Positions 49,843 through 59,446 of a DNA stretch of 64,000 bases are shown in pieces. Position numbers and translations under genes: made by a program. Numbering within the stretch: the stretch's first letter is position 1; every line of letters begins with the position of its first letter. The DNA is from Natronorubrum bangense (GTDB taxonomy: Archaea; Halobacteriota; Halobacteria; Halobacteriales; Natrialbaceae): the NCBI RefSeq assembly GCF_004799645.1, contig NZ_CP031305.1, forward strand, positions 1,240,001 to 1,304,000. The letters are read 5' to 3'. The notes under the pieces were generated by a model that saw only the letters and a list, made by a program, of their open reading frames with translations, was not told the origin of the DNA and did not search any database.

Positions 49843-51699
49843 ATGGGAGGAAGTCTGGCGCTCGCCCAGCAGCCGGTGACACAGCCAGCGCTGACAACCG
49901 AGATGCTCGTCGTCTTCGGCGTCGTTGCATTTGCGCTCGTGATGTTCGTCACCGAGCGGCTCCCGATCGACGTCACTGCGATCCTGTTGATTGTCATACT
50001 GGTCGTCTTAGAGCCCTGGACGGGAATCGATCCGAGCACTGGAATCTCCGGGTTCGCCAACGACGCGACGATCACGGTGCTCGCGATGTTGATCTTGAGC
50101 GGCGGTATCGCTCGCACGGGGCTCGTGCAGGAACTCGGCCGACGGATGGCGTCGTATGCGGGCGACAGCATTCACAAACAGCTGTTCGCCACCGTCGTCG
50201 CGACGAGTCCCGTCTCCGGCTTTCTGAACAACACGCCTGTCGTCGCGTTGTTGGTGCCGGTCGTCACTGACGTCGCCAACCGCGGGAACACGTCGCCGTC
50301 GAAGCTGTTGATCCCGCTGTCCTATGCCTCACAGGTCGGTGGCATGCTCACACTCATCGGGACCTCGACGAACATCCTCGCAAGCGATATCAGCGCTCGA
50401 CTCGGCGCTGACTACCCCGAGCTCCACCGGTTTTCGATGTTCGAGTTCACGCAACTGGGCGTGATCGTCGTCATCGTCGGTGCACTGTATCTGATCTTCG
50501 TCAGCCACTACCTCCTGCCCGAGCGGGTCCCGGCACGGGCGGACTACGTCGAGGAGTACGACGTCGGTGACTACATCGTCGAAGTCGCCGTCGTTCCAGG
50601 GTCACCGCACGTCGACTCGAGGGTCGGAGCTGTAACCGAACGCCTCGGCCCCGAAATCGACGTCGTACAGGTCGTCCACGATCGGGATCAATCGGTCGCC
50701 CCACGCCAAGAGACACGACTACGCGAGGGCGACGTTCTCGTCATCCGGACGAACAGGGATGCGATTACGATGCTCGAGGGCACCACGGGCGTCGAACTGG
50801 TCGGCAACCCCCAGTCCGACGCAGAGCTATCGACCGACGATGAGGCGGGGATCATCACGGAACTGGTCGTCTCGCTCGACTCTCGACTGGTCGGCGAGCG
50901 ACTCGATCCCGAAGCGTTTCGCGAGGAGTTCAACGCTGCCGTCCTCGGCCTGCGCCACCACGGGTCGCTTGTCAGCGACCGCATCATCGACAGGCGACTC
51001 GACGTCGGCGACACCCTCCTCGTTCAGGCCCCGCCGGATACGCTCGATCGACTCTCGCGGCGCGACGACGTGATCGTCGCCCGCGAGCCATCTCTGCCCG
51101 AGTACCGGGCCGATAAAGCGCCAATCGCCGTCGCCATCATGATCGGCGTCGTCGCGGTCGCCGCGTTGGATATCTATCCGATCTTGCTCTCGGCGCTTGC
51201 CGGTGTCGTTGCGATGGTCGTCAGTGGCGTCCTCGAGCCGAACGAGTTGTACGATGCCGTCGAGTGGGACATCATTTTCCTGTTAGCGGGTGTGATCCCG
51301 CTCGGGATTGCACTGGAACAGTCCGGTGCGGCAGCCTACCTCGCGTTTCTGGTCGTTTCGACAGCCGGGTTCCTCCCGACGCTCGTCGTGTTGTGGGTGT
51401 TCTACATCATAACAGGGCTGATCACGGAGATGATCAGCAACAATGCGAGCGTCGTCTTGCTGATTCCGGTTGCAGCGGCCGCAGCGGTGGGGATCGGTGC
51501 AAACCCGCTCGCGTTCGTCTTCGCGGTCATGTTCGCCGCGAGCACCTCGTTTCTGGGCCCGATCGGCTACCAGACGAATCTATTCGTCTACGGCCCCGGC
51601 GGCTACCGCTTTAGCGACTACTTCCGTGTCGGCGCGCCGCTGCAGTTGCTGCTCTCAGTCGTGACCGTGCTTGGGATCGCGTTCTTTTGGGGTGTGTAA
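49843..51699 (+). CDS. SLC13-type anion permease with two TrkA-C domains
   Basis: A 618-residue permease of the SLC13/ArsB-NhaD-like group. About five membrane helices come first. Two soluble TrkA-C (RCK C-terminal) domains follow at about 245-320 and 335-420, with the typical end VLVIRTNRDAITML and TLLVQAPPDTLDRL, then a second membrane half. Family blocks are SGFLNNTPVVALLVP, GTSTNILAS, ITEMISNNASVVLLIP and TSFLGPIGYQTN. Substrates in this group are sulphate, phosphate, dicarboxylates or arsenite; the sequence does not settle which. Confidence 0.9.
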   Translation: MGGSLALAQQPVTQPALTTEMLVVFGVVAFALVMFVTERLPIDVTAILLIVILVVLEPWTGIDPSTGISGFANDATITVLAMLILSGGIARTGLVQELGRRMASYAGDSIHKQLFATVVATSPVSGFLNNTPVVALLVPVVTDVANRGNTSPSKLLIPLSYASQVGGMLTLIGTSTNILASDISARLGADYPELHRFSMFEFTQLGVIVVIVGALYLIFVSHYLLPERVPARADYVEEYDVGDYIVEVAVVPGSPHVDSRVGAVTERLGPEIDVVQVVHDRDQSVAPRQETRLREGDVLVIRTNRDAITMLEGTTGVELVGNPQSDAELSTDDEAGIITELVVSLDSRLVGERLDPEAFREEFNAAVLGLRHHGSLVSDRIIDRRLDVGDTLLVQAPPDTLDRLSRRDDVIVAREPSLPEYRADKAPIAVAIMIGVVAVAALDIYPILLSALAGVVAMVVSGVLEPNELYDAVEWDIIFLLAGVIPLGIALEQSGAAAYLAFLVVSTAGFLPTLVVLWVFYIITGLITEMISNNASVVLLIPVAAAAAVGIGANPLAFVFAVMFAASTSFLGPIGYQTNLFVYGPGGYRFSDYFRVGAPLQLLLSVVTVLGIAFFWGV

Positions 51700-51838
51700 G
51701 ATGGGCGATAGTAAACAGAAGCAGCCGAACAAAAACAGCAACATCTGTCTGCTCACATTCCATAATACACATATAATCTAAGGAACGTATCAAAGCATTC
51801 CAGTACTTATTTTACAATTACACCCATATCTTTCAATA

Positions 51839-53002
51839 ATGGTCGAAACCGTTCTACTCGTCGGAGTTATTGCGTCGATTTTCGTTGGCTTCAATATCGG
51901 CGGGTCATCGACCGGGATCGCGTGGGGACCAGCCGTGGGGGCCGGTCTCCTTGGAAAAGCCACGGCCGCCGCACTGATGACGTTCTTCGTCTTTCTCGGC
52001 GGCTGGACCGTTGGCCGGAATGTGATGGATACCCTCAGCGGCGACATCATCGCGATCGAAATCTCGCTTGCGGCTGGCGTCGCCGTCCTCTTTTTCATCG
52101 GGATGGGAATTCTCATCGCGAACGTCTTCGGCGTCCCCGTCCCGACGTCGATGACGACTGTTGGGGCGATCGCGGGACTGGGACTGGCGACGGACACGCT
52201 CAACTTCGAGACAATCGGGTGGATCGTCTCGTGGTGGATCGTCACCCCGATCCTCGCGCTCTGGATCGGTGCGACCGTCGGACGGTATATTTATCCCGAA
52301 CTCAACCGCCGGTTCGAGATCAGTGCCTCGGAGGGCCCGTTGCTCGGGCTGGATCGCAGCGGCTCAGTTCCGAAACCGGCGCTCGGACCGAACACCACGT
52401 ACCAGGAACTCGGCGGGACGGTAACCGTCCTTGTCATCGGCTGTTACATGGCGTTTAGCGCCGGTGCGAGCAACGTCCCGAACGCGGTCGCCCCGCTGGT
52501 CAGCAGCGGCGCACTCGAGATCAACACCGCCATCATCGTCGCGACGGTCGCGATCGGGCTCGGCGGCTTTACCATCGCTCGACGGACGATGGAGTCCGTT
52601 GGCAGCGAACTCAGCGATATCCCGCTGCTGGCAGCACTGATCGTCATGATCACCGCCTCGACGATCACGACCGCACTCTCGTGGGCCGGCATTCCGATCA
52701 GTCTCGTGATGGCATCGGTGATGACGATCGTCGGCCTGGGCTGGGGACGAGCGACCCGTCCCGTGACGGCTCGAGAGGCCGTTCGTGGGGACGTCGACAC
52801 GGAGATGACGATGGGGGCACTGAAGGCAGAACCGGACGCGCCAATCACACAGATCGGCGAGGAAGAGTCCGATGAGGCTCTGAGTGCCGATAACCTCTTT
52901 AACCCGCGAGCGATCATGAAGTACGTCTCGATGTGGATCATCGGCCCGTCGATGTCGACGTTGCTCGCCTACGGGTTCTTCATTGCAGTCCCGTTCGTCT
53001 GA
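51839..53002 (+). CDS. Pit-type inorganic phosphate permease
   Basis: A 387-residue low-affinity phosphate permease with about ten helices. N-terminal block: VGFNIGGSSTGIAWGPAVGA; second-half block: MAFSAGASNVPNAVAPL. A central cytoplasmic loop (about 150-190) carries RFEISASEGPLLGLDRSG, and a hydrophilic loop of 40 residues precedes the final helix. It is about equally long and closely similar to the copy at 54739. The universal stress protein gene starts 41 nt after its stop, so the two may be co-transcribed. Confidence 0.92.
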   Translation: MVETVLLVGVIASIFVGFNIGGSSTGIAWGPAVGAGLLGKATAAALMTFFVFLGGWTVGRNVMDTLSGDIIAIEISLAAGVAVLFFIGMGILIANVFGVPVPTSMTTVGAIAGLGLATDTLNFETIGWIVSWWIVTPILALWIGATVGRYIYPELNRRFEISASEGPLLGLDRSGSVPKPALGPNTTYQELGGTVTVLVIGCYMAFSAGASNVPNAVAPLVSSGALEINTAIIVATVAIGLGGFTIARRTMESVGSELSDIPLLAALIVMITASTITTALSWAGIPISLVMASVMTIVGLGWGRATRPVTAREAVRGDVDTEMTMGALKAEPDAPITQIGEEESDEALSADNLFNPRAIMKYVSMWIIGPSMSTLLAYGFFIAVPFV

Positions 53003-53043
53003 GAGTCCACCGCGTTTATTCACGCCGATGTCGTAACTACCGT

Positions 53044-53469
53044 ATGATTTCACGCGTTCTCGTTCCGATGGACGGCTCCGAAATGAGCGAACACGCCCTC
53101 GAGTACGCCCTCGAGGCCTATCCAACAGCCGAGATAACCGTCCTGCGCGTCGTCGGCGAGCCGTCTCCGCTGTGGGGAGAGGCGTCGGGCCTCGCACTTG
53201 CCGAGGACTTCGAGGAGGCCGCACAGGACCTTGCAGCGTCGACGTTCGAGCGTGCACGTGAACTCGTCGCCGACGCTGAGGGCGACGCGGACCTCGAGAC
53301 CATCATCGAACTCGGACATCCCGTCCGAGCGATCGTCAACCGAGCTGACGACTACGATACGGTTGTGGTCGGGAGCCATGGCGGAACCGTCGCAGATAAC
53401 CTCTACGTCGGCAACGTCGCCAAGAAGGTCGTCCATCAGTCGCCGACTCCGGTCGTGGTCGTTCGATGA
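53044..53469 (+). CDS. Universal stress protein (UspA family)
   Basis: A 141-residue UspA fold. The N-terminal VLVPMDGSEMSEHALEYAL carries the first strand and nucleotide site. The usual ATP-binding loop G-2x-G-9x-G is present as VVGSHGGTVADNLYVGNVAKKVV, and the C terminus is PTPVVVVR. It follows the phosphate permease closely, and USPs are often found next to transporters in haloarchaea. A regulatory role on the permease is an inference. Confidence 0.92.
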   Translation: MISRVLVPMDGSEMSEHALEYALEAYPTAEITVLRVVGEPSPLWGEASGLALAEDFEEAAQDLAASTFERARELVADAEGDADLETIIELGHPVRAIVNRADDYDTVVVGSHGGTVADNLYVGNVAKKVVHQSPTPVVVVR

Positions 53470-53629
53470 CCGATGCCGTGAAAGAACAGTGGATTGTCGA
53501 ACGGTATCGGGACGGTGACACCACATTGGACTGATGCTACCGGGACTATAATCACTCACGCGGACTGGGGTCAGTCAGTGCCAGTGTACCCGCGCCCCGC
53601 TCTGCGGGCCACCGGTACAGCAGACTGTC

Positions 53630-54409
53630 TCAGCTGTCGTCGGTGCGCTCGGTCTTCTCGTCGTCGGTTCGTTCCGCTTGCTCGTTGTCAGCAGATCGGT
53701 CAATTAACTCCTCGACTTCGTCCTCTCGAGGACGGCGATCGATCCGCTCGTCGACGGCTTCGACTTCGGCTTGCATTTCGTCGAGGTGTTTGCCAACGGT
53801 TCGCTCGACGGCCTCTTCGACGGTTTCGCCGACCTTCTTTTCGACTGTCTCGCTGACCGTCTCCTCGACGGTTTCGCCGACCTTCTCTTCGACCGTCTCC
53901 CCAACGCTTTCCTCGACTGTCTCGCCGACCGTCTTCTCGACCGTCTCCCCAACGCTTTCCTCGACTGTCTCGCCGACTGTCTTCTCGACCGTCTCGCTGA
54001 CGCTCTCCTCGACGGTTTCGCCGACCTTCTCTTCGACCGTTTCGCCCACGCTCTTTTCGACCGTTTCGCCGACCTTCTCTTCGACTGTCTCCCCAACGCT
54101 CTTTTCGACCGTTTCGCCGACTTTCTTCTCGACCGTCTCTCCAACGCTCTTTTCAACGGTTTCGCCGACCGTCTTCTCGACTGTTTCGTCCATGCTTTCC
54201 TCGACCGATTCCTGGACGGCCTTGGTCATCCAGTCGGGATCGAAGCGCGCCATCTTCCAGACGACGTGGATGACGTACGAGGCGAACACACCGATCCCGA
54301 ACGCGATCCCGACGTTCGTTCCGACCATCATAATGAGCACGATCGAGAGGGCGATCAACGCCCCATACGCGATGTCGACGGCTGCGTCGACCCGGACCGG
54401 GTTCAGCAC
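53630..54409 (-). CDS. Membrane protein with long octapeptide-repeat stalk
   Basis: The 259 residues comprise two N-terminal membrane helices (about 10-32 and 35-52), then an array of 15 clear octapeptides (81-200) with consensus VGETVEKS/VGETVEEK, flanked by three degenerate units. A charged C-terminal segment follows (EVEAVDERIDRRPREDEVEELIDRS) with an Asp/Glu-rich end. Valines recur every four residues, so the array should form a long charged helix with one hydrophobic stripe. The start is GTG. The opposite strand is also open across the repeat, but only because the repeat lacks stops. Function unknown. Confidence 0.75.
   Translation of the reverse strand: MLNPVRVDAAVDIAYGALIALSIVLIMMVGTNVGIAFGIGVFASYVIHVVWKMARFDPDWMTKAVQESVEESMDETVEKTVGETVEKSVGETVEKKVGETVEKSVGETVEEKVGETVEKSVGETVEEKVGETVEESVSETVEKTVGETVEESVGETVEKTVGETVEESVGETVEEKVGETVEETVSETVEKKVGETVEEAVERTVGKHLDEMQAEVEAVDERIDRRPREDEVEELIDRSADNEQAERTDDEKTERTDDS
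53810..54169 (-). repeat. Array of fifteen 24-bp coding repeats
   Basis: Fifteen consecutive 24-bp units encode the octapeptide VGETVExx. Units differ mainly at the last codon pair (KS, KK, EK, ES, KT, ET, EA), and two carry VS for VG. Degenerate units continue on both sides (53786-53809 and 54170-54217). There are no spacers, so this is not a CRISPR array. Confidence 0.93.
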
Positions 54410-54738
54410 GGATGACCGCCACCGAAACGCGCAGATTGGACGGTTTGTACGTGTTCATCGACAGGGTCAGTTCCGGCGCACTGGCGTGTCGTTCCAGTTC
54501 GCCCCTGACAGTTTCTCGAGACGAGTTTCCAGTCGGAGTACATGATACTGTAATCCAGGGTGTGACTGTTGAAGTCATTTAGGATCGAGCCCTCTCGTGG
54601 ACGCCCGTCCGGCGGACACGTCTCCGTGACGATCCCGAAGAGACGGCGAGGAACTCGAGCGACGACCGAACCGAACTCGGTCGGCAGTCGTCGCCACAAA
54701 TAGGCGCGTTTTTACGGATTGAGGATGTGCGTAGTGGT
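54410..54738. other. Divergent intergenic region
   Basis: It separates the octapeptide-repeat gene (minus) from the second Pit permease (plus). It must contain both promoters. TTTTTACGGATTGAGG (about 54709-54725) lies before the permease start. No gene-like frame is recognisable. Confidence 0.4.
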
Positions 54739-55920
54739 GTGACAGAAGTACTGCTTATTGTGGGGCTTCTCGTTGCGGTGTTCGTTGGCTACAATATCGG
54801 CGGCGCAACAACTGGACCCGCGTTCGGGCCGGCCGTTGGTGCCAACGTGATCACGAAACTGATGGCCGCAGCACTGATGTCGATCTTTTTCTTCCTCGGT
54901 GCGATCACCATCGGTCCGCAGGTCGTCGACACGCTCGGCCGTGAACTCGTCACCGACACCGACATCTTCACGATGCGTTCGAACGTCGCCGTCCTCTTTT
55001 TCATCGGCGGCGCGCTGTTCGTGGGCAACTACGCCGGAGTCCCCGCCTCGACCTCGATGACGGCGGTGGGGGCGATCGCCGCACTCGGCCTCGCGACCGG
55101 TGAGCTCAATCTCGCAATCTTGGGCGAGATCGTCATCTGGTGGATCGTGGCCCCGATCATCGGCTTCTGGGTGGCCGGCATCGTCGGCCGTTACTTTTAC
55201 CCGCGAATCAACGCGTGGGTCGCCATCGAGGGCAACCGAGAGGGACGCGAGATGGTCACGATCGACCGCTCGGGCCTCGTTCCGCGACTCCAGTTTGGCG
55301 AGAACGCCGATCGGCGCGAGATTTCGGGTGCGCTCGTCGTCATCGGGATCGGCTGTCTGATGGCCTTTTCGTCGGGGACAAGCAACATCGCCAACGCCAT
55401 CGCTCCGATCTACGGCACCGGTGATATCGACATGATTCCCCTGATCCTGATCGGCTCTGTGGCCGTTACGATCGGCTGTTTCACGATCGCCCGTCGGACA
55501 CTCGATACACTCGGGAACGACATCACGAACCTCCCGCTGACCGCGGCGATCGTCGTCGCCGTCATCAGTTCTGGGATCGTTATCGGGCTCTCGTGGATCG
55601 GTATTCCCGCGAGTTTCGTCGTCATCGCGACGATGAGCATCATCGGGCTGGGCTGGGGACGAGCAACCCGGACGACGACGCTGTCGGAAGCCAAAGCCGG
55701 CGAAGAAACCAGAGTCTCCGTCGGCGCCTTGACCGCCGAAGAGGAGGGCGAACGCTCACCCAGAATCGGTGAGGAAGAACCACAAGACATCCCGCAGGCC
55801 TCCGACCTCTTCGATCCCTCGACGACGGCTCGAGTCGTTCTGATGCAAAACGTTGTTCCGATCCTCTCGACGGTCGGTGCCTTTCTCACCTTCCGGTTCG
55901 TCCCGATATTCGGCTTCTGA
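54739..55920 (+). CDS. Pit-type inorganic phosphate permease
   Basis: A 393-residue paralogue of the protein at 51839. Blocks [20 protein letters not shown] and [17 protein letters not shown] correspond to those of the neighbour. I use the GTG at 54739 because the paralogue begins with the same MxEVLLxVG pattern; a GTG at 54727 is also in frame. The C-terminal loop with [21 protein letters not shown] parallels that of the neighbour. Confidence 0.91.
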   Translation: MTEVLLIVGLLVAVFVGYNIGGATTGPAFGPAVGANVITKLMAAALMSIFFFLGAITIGPQVVDTLGRELVTDTDIFTMRSNVAVLFFIGGALFVGNYAGVPASTSMTAVGAIAALGLATGELNLAILGEIVIWWIVAPIIGFWVAGIVGRYFYPRINAWVAIEGNREGREMVTIDRSGLVPRLQFGENADRREISGALVVIGIGCLMAFSSGTSNIANAIAPIYGTGDIDMIPLILIGSVAVTIGCFTIARRTLDTLGNDITNLPLTAAIVVAVISSGIVIGLSWIGIPASFVVIATMSIIGLGWGRATRTTTLSEAKAGEETRVSVGALTAEEEGERSPRIGEEEPQDIPQASDLFDPSTTARVVLMQNVVPILSTVGAFLTFRFVPIFGF

Positions 55921-56186
55921 ATCGACCGCAAGCGCCGAGTCACACTCGAGGTCGCTCGCACTGCTCATCGACCCCGCCACGGACGATGGTTGCCACCGCT
56001 GTCGAAACATCGATCAAGGCGGTTGCCGTGCACATTTGTGCTGGTATTTCCATTTTTCCTACCTTTTTTCGCGCTCTTGTTCGGCAAACGACGACGTTCA
56101 ATGGTTTAGATATACCAATTTCACCTGAAAGTCAATTTAGGACCGAACAGCAAGCTATACCAGTACGGGACTCGAACCGGGGAGTG

Positions 56187-56576
56187 ATGCCCACGGTAGA
56201 ATACCTTAACTACGAAGTACTGGACGACCAGGGCTGGGAAATGGACGACGACGACCTCTTCGAGAAGGCTGCTGACGCTGGCCTCGACACCGAGGACTAC
56301 GACAGCCTCGAAGTCGCCGAAGGCGAGTACATCCTGGAGGCCGCCGAGGCCCAGGGCTACGACTGGCCGTTCTCCTGCCGTGCAGGTGCCTGTGCGAACT
56401 GTGCCGCGATCGTCTACGAAGGCGAGATCGAGATGGACATGCAGCAGATCCTCTCGGACGAGGAAGTCGAGGACAAAAACGTCCGTCTGACCTGCATCGG
56501 TTCCGCAGAGACCGATGAAGTGCAGATCGTTTACAACGCAAAGCACCTCGACTACCTGCAGAACCGCGTCATTTAA
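56187..56576 (+). CDS. fdx: Halophilic [2Fe-2S] ferredoxin
   Basis: A 129-residue plant-type ferredoxin that carries electrons for the 2-oxoacid:ferredoxin oxidoreductases and other enzymes. Cluster ligands are C64, C69, C72 and C103 (CRAGACANC then LTC). The family-specific acidic insertion at about 8-43 ([16 protein letters not shown]) is typical of haloarchaeal ferredoxins. ATG 56187 gives [14 protein letters not shown]; the longer upstream frame is not conserved. Confidence 0.97.
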   Translation: MPTVEYLNYEVLDDQGWEMDDDDLFEKAADAGLDTEDYDSLEVAEGEYILEAAEAQGYDWPFSCRAGACANCAAIVYEGEIEMDMQQILSDEEVEDKNVRLTCIGSAETDEVQIVYNAKHLDYLQNRVI

Positions 56577-56596
56577 ACGACGCAATCCAGATCACA

Positions 56597-56602
56597 TTTT
56601 TT
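56597..56602 (+). terminator. T-run after ferredoxin
   Basis: Six T lie 21 nt after the ferredoxin stop, consistent with termination of this short, presumably highly expressed transcript. Confidence 0.5.
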
Positions 56603-56720
56603 ATTGCAGCCGTCAGGTAGCCACGGCACTCCTCGAGTTCCGTGAACGGTGGCGACGCGCTCGAGACAGGCTGCCGTCGAGGTCGAAACAATAACGCCGC
56701 CGCGCTCGAGAGAGACGCCT

Positions 56721-57716
56721 GTGACATTCGTAGGCGCGTCGGCGACGGGACCGGATCTGCTGCGACTCGTCGCCGTCCCCGTCTTCGCCTGGGTTGCGGT
56801 TCGAGATATCAAGACCAGACGGGTCTCGAGTGGCGTCTGGATTCCACTGGCACTGCTGGGGCTCATCGCTCTCGTCTGGGAGGGGCGACTCGCCTGGGAC
56901 GCGGGTGGCTTCGCTTGGAGTCACGAGTTTCTCATCCCGACGGCGGTGAGTCTCGGCTTCGTCGTCCCCATCGCGTACCTGTTCTGGTGGTTCGGGGGGT
57001 TCGGCGGCGCCGACGCGAAGGCGTTGCTCGTACTCGCGCTCCTGTTTCCGACCTTCCCACAGTATACGGTCGGCTCGTGGACCCTGCCGATGACGACCAC
57101 CCCCATCGGGACGTTCTCGTTTACGGTGCTGACGAACGCCGTCGTCGTCGGAATGGCCATTCCGATCGTCCTCACGATTCGTAACGCCGCTGCTGGCCGC
57201 ATCACGCCCGTAATGGTCATCGGCTGGCCAATCTCGTGGGACGATGTGCCCGAAACGCACGGCCGACTCCTCGAGACACTCGAGGGCCGTTCTCGAGGCG
57301 GGCTCGACCTCGACGCCCTGCGGATGTATCTGCGCTGGCGGGGCCTCTCGCTGGCCGACGTTCGCACCCACCCTGATCGGTATCGTGATCCCGCAACCCT
57401 GCCAGCCGAGCCGAATCCGCCAACCGACGGGGCCGTCACCGCCACCGTTCGTAGCGATGGTGGGGCGACACTCGAGGCTGACAACTCTGATCTGACGGCC
57501 GCCACCGACGATCCGTGGGGAGCCGAGGCGTTCCTCGCAGATATCGAAGGGACAGCCTACGGCACCACGCCCGAAGAGCTTCGGGAGGGTCTCGAGGTCC
57601 TCGCAGAGAAAGACACCGTCTGGATCTCGCCGGGTGCGCCGTTTCTCGTGCCCGTGTTCGTCGGGCTGGCGATCGCGCTGGTGTACGGCGACCTGCTCAT
57701 CGGGACGCTCATCTGA
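56721..57716 (+). CDS. pibD: Prepilin/preflagellin peptidase (A24 family)
   Basis: A membrane aspartic peptidase that cuts class III signal peptides of archaellins and pilins. The 331 residues include the first catalytic Asp in VAVRDIKTRRV and the second in FGGFGGADAKAL (GxGD-type). About six N-terminal helices are followed by a large soluble C-terminal insert (about 175-300) and a final helix. I use the GTG at 56721 because AACAATAAC lies 26-35 nt before it; a longer GTG start at 56649 exists. No pilin genes are in the window. Confidence 0.88.
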   Translation: MTFVGASATGPDLLRLVAVPVFAWVAVRDIKTRRVSSGVWIPLALLGLIALVWEGRLAWDAGGFAWSHEFLIPTAVSLGFVVPIAYLFWWFGGFGGADAKALLVLALLFPTFPQYTVGSWTLPMTTTPIGTFSFTVLTNAVVVGMAIPIVLTIRNAAAGRITPVMVIGWPISWDDVPETHGRLLETLEGRSRGGLDLDALRMYLRWRGLSLADVRTHPDRYRDPATLPAEPNPPTDGAVTATVRSDGGATLEADNSDLTAATDDPWGAEAFLADIEGTAYGTTPEELREGLEVLAEKDTVWISPGAPFLVPVFVGLAIALVYGDLLIGTLI

Positions 57717-57719
57717 CAA

Positions 57720-57944
57720 TCACAGCGACCGTTCGTACAGCGGCACCAGCACCGTCCAGAAGACAACGAACGCGGCTCCAAGCCCGATAAGCGCGAGCCA
57801 CGGGTCGCCCCGGCCGGTCGGCGGGCCACTCGAGAGCAACCCGAGCGTCCCGACGAACAACAGCACACAGACGAGGAGGCTCCCGAGTTCGAGCACCGCA
57901 GCGATGGGAACCGCTCGCAACCGGGCGACGAAGTCGGCGATCAT
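57720..57944 (-). CDS. Small two-helix membrane protein
   Basis: A 74-residue protein starting MIADFVARLRAVPIAAVLE, with two hydrophobic helices (about 14-37 and 49-69). It ends four bases from the prepilin peptidase stop on the opposite strand. Orthologue-like small proteins next to pibD are familiar in haloarchaea, but their role is unknown. Confidence 0.6.
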   Translation of the reverse strand: MIADFVARLRAVPIAAVLELGSLLVCVLLFVGTLGLLSSGPPTGRGDPWLALIGLGAAFVVFWTVLVPLYERSL

Positions 57945-58015
57945 ACGCGAGGCTCACGCGCGAGCAAGAAAAACGTCACGACGAGGCGTCGACCGACCGA
58001 CTCGAGTCCCACCAG

Positions 58016-58471
58016 TTAGGCTCGAGACTCGATATCTGCCGCGATCTCGTCGAGTTCGTCGTCCGAGAGGTCCTCGGTGATCTGATCCAGGTCGTCGACG
58101 TTGAACGAGCCGGCGTCGCTGAAAATGCTGTGAATGGGGCCAGCGCCGTCACCTTCGAAGCGGGGGACGATGTGGCAGTGGACGTGTGGCACTTCCTGTC
58201 CGGCCGCCTCGCCGTTGTTGAACGCGACGGTCGAGGCGTCGGCGTCGACGCTCTCCTCGACAGCGGGGATCAGCTGGTGGATGGTCGCATAGAGGTCGGT
58301 GGCGACATCGTCAGGGACGTCGTTCACTCGCTCGTACTCCTCTTTCGGGATGACCAGCGTGTGTCCCGGTGCCAGTGGGTTAGCATCGAGGAACGCAATC
58401 GTCGTCTCGTCTTCGTACACGACCCGTGCGGGGATCTCTCCCTCGACAATCTGAGTGAAGATCGTACTCAT
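58016..58471 (-). CDS. HIT family hydrolase
   Basis: The 151 residues carry the histidine-triad motif HVHCHIVPR near residue 105. The family N-terminal start is MSTIFTQIVEGEIPARVVYED, with the DANPLAPGHTLVIP block. Such proteins hydrolyse or transfer nucleotidyl groups (dinucleoside polyphosphates, adenosine phosphoramidates). The tail of about 35 acidic residues is an extension. The exact substrate is unknown. Confidence 0.92.
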   Translation of the reverse strand: MSTIFTQIVEGEIPARVVYEDETTIAFLDANPLAPGHTLVIPKEEYERVNDVPDDVATDLYATIHQLIPAVEESVDADASTVAFNNGEAAGQEVPHVHCHIVPRFEGDGAGPIHSIFSDAGSFNVDDLDQITEDLSDDELDEIAADIESRA

Positions 58472-58639
58472 ACGAGAGTGTGTGTCGGCCCACTGTAAGA
58501 AGGTTACCCGCGACAGACATGCCACGCGATTGCGATTGACATAGCTTTCGCGTCGCGCCGTGAGCCGGCGCGTCTCCGCTAAGCAGCGCGGAACTTCGCA
58601 GTGGTTACGACCCCATAGCGACTAATAGGCGGACGACAG

Positions 58640-58810
58640 ATGAGTGATTCAAAACCGAGCGGCGGGCTGATTCGAGCGCTGTTGCGCGCTGAACAACGGT
58701 TTCACGAGAACGCACCGATCAAAGACAGCTACAGCAAAATCCTCGTCAGATCGATTTTCTGGTTTCTACTCTTTTCAGCCACGTACACCGTCGTAACGAC
58801 GCTTTTGTGA
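58640..58810 (+). CDS. Small single-helix membrane protein
   Basis: A 56-residue protein found by direct reading: an N-terminal polar part (MSDSKPSGGLIRALLRAEQR) and one hydrophobic helix (about 37-55, IFWFLLFSATYTVV). The ATG has an AT-rich element (ACTAATA) 15-25 nt before it. It is divergent from the HIT gene. Function unknown, but the compact helix and haloarchaeal codon use favour a real gene. Confidence 0.5.
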   Translation: MSDSKPSGGLIRALLRAEQRFHENAPIKDSYSKILVRSIFWFLLFSATYTVVTTLL

Positions 58811-59446
58811 GCGAATCGGACGGCCAAGCGAGGGGAAAACGGCAGTAGATGCCACAAAAACGGCGGCGTGGGTGTCAGTTGACTCGAGCGAAACTGGTTA
58901 TCGGCTCTATAGTTAACCAGTGTTGGGTACGTAGTCTATCTGGCGGGGACGGACCACTGTCGTTGCCGACGGTGTCCGGCTCTGAGACATCATCACATCG
59001 CCCCGTCGACAAGAGATCATCCCAACGTCACCGGTCTCTACTACCCCTACCCGTTGTTTCATTTCCAAACGGAGAGGGGGGCTCCAATGCCAGCCCTCGG
59101 CTGGCGATTTTTACGCACCAGTGGCGACGCGGGAGTCACGCAGTCCTCGAGTACCGGTATCGAAGACCCGTCGGACTGTACAGTGCAGTGGGTCCGGATG
59201 TCGTACTGACGACATCGTCGCACTCGAGGCGTGGCAAACACGGCCGCGTTCGACACCGACCGAGCTCCCGGGAACTGACGTACTGATGTGTGATTTAACC
59301 AGAGAAATGCGTTTTCAGTAGACAATCACGACATCCAACCCCTGCAAGCTACAACTATTATAGTGCTCGTCGGGATAGACCGGACCATCGTTTAATCGAA
59401 GACGACACGGGGCTGGTTTCAGCGGCCGACCATCCGATCCGCCACG
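58811..59446. other. Long intergenic region with hairpins
   Basis: No supported gene. ACTGGTTA and TAACCAGT (about 58892-58922) form an 8-bp inverted repeat with a 13-base loop. GCCAGCC-CTC-GGCTGGC (59089-59105) followed by GATTTTT is a good terminator-like hairpin on the plus strand. Later sequence is AT-rich near 59300-59400 and may contain the promoter of the surface-polymer cluster. Confidence 0.45.
59089..59112 (+). terminator. Hairpin plus T run
   Basis: A 7-bp GC-rich stem with a 3-base loop (GCCAGCC/GGCTGGC) is followed directly by GATTTTT. It looks like an intrinsic-type terminator although no long gene precedes it. Confidence 0.4.

Noticed and set aside
53810-54169. Possible CRISPR-like array
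   Set aside because: The units are contiguous 24-bp coding repeats without unique spacers, and no cas gene is present.
53643-54545. Long plus-strand reading frames across the octapeptide array
   Set aside because: They are open only because the 24-bp repeat lacks stops on both strands. The minus frame has membrane helices, acidic composition and a sensible layout; the plus frames give Ser/Thr/Val or Leu/Phe repeats with no haloarchaeal character.
58849-59286. 145-residue plus-strand frame
   Set aside because: The composition is Arg/Ser-rich with no acidic bias, and the frame spans a terminator-like hairpin; I treat it as non-coding.
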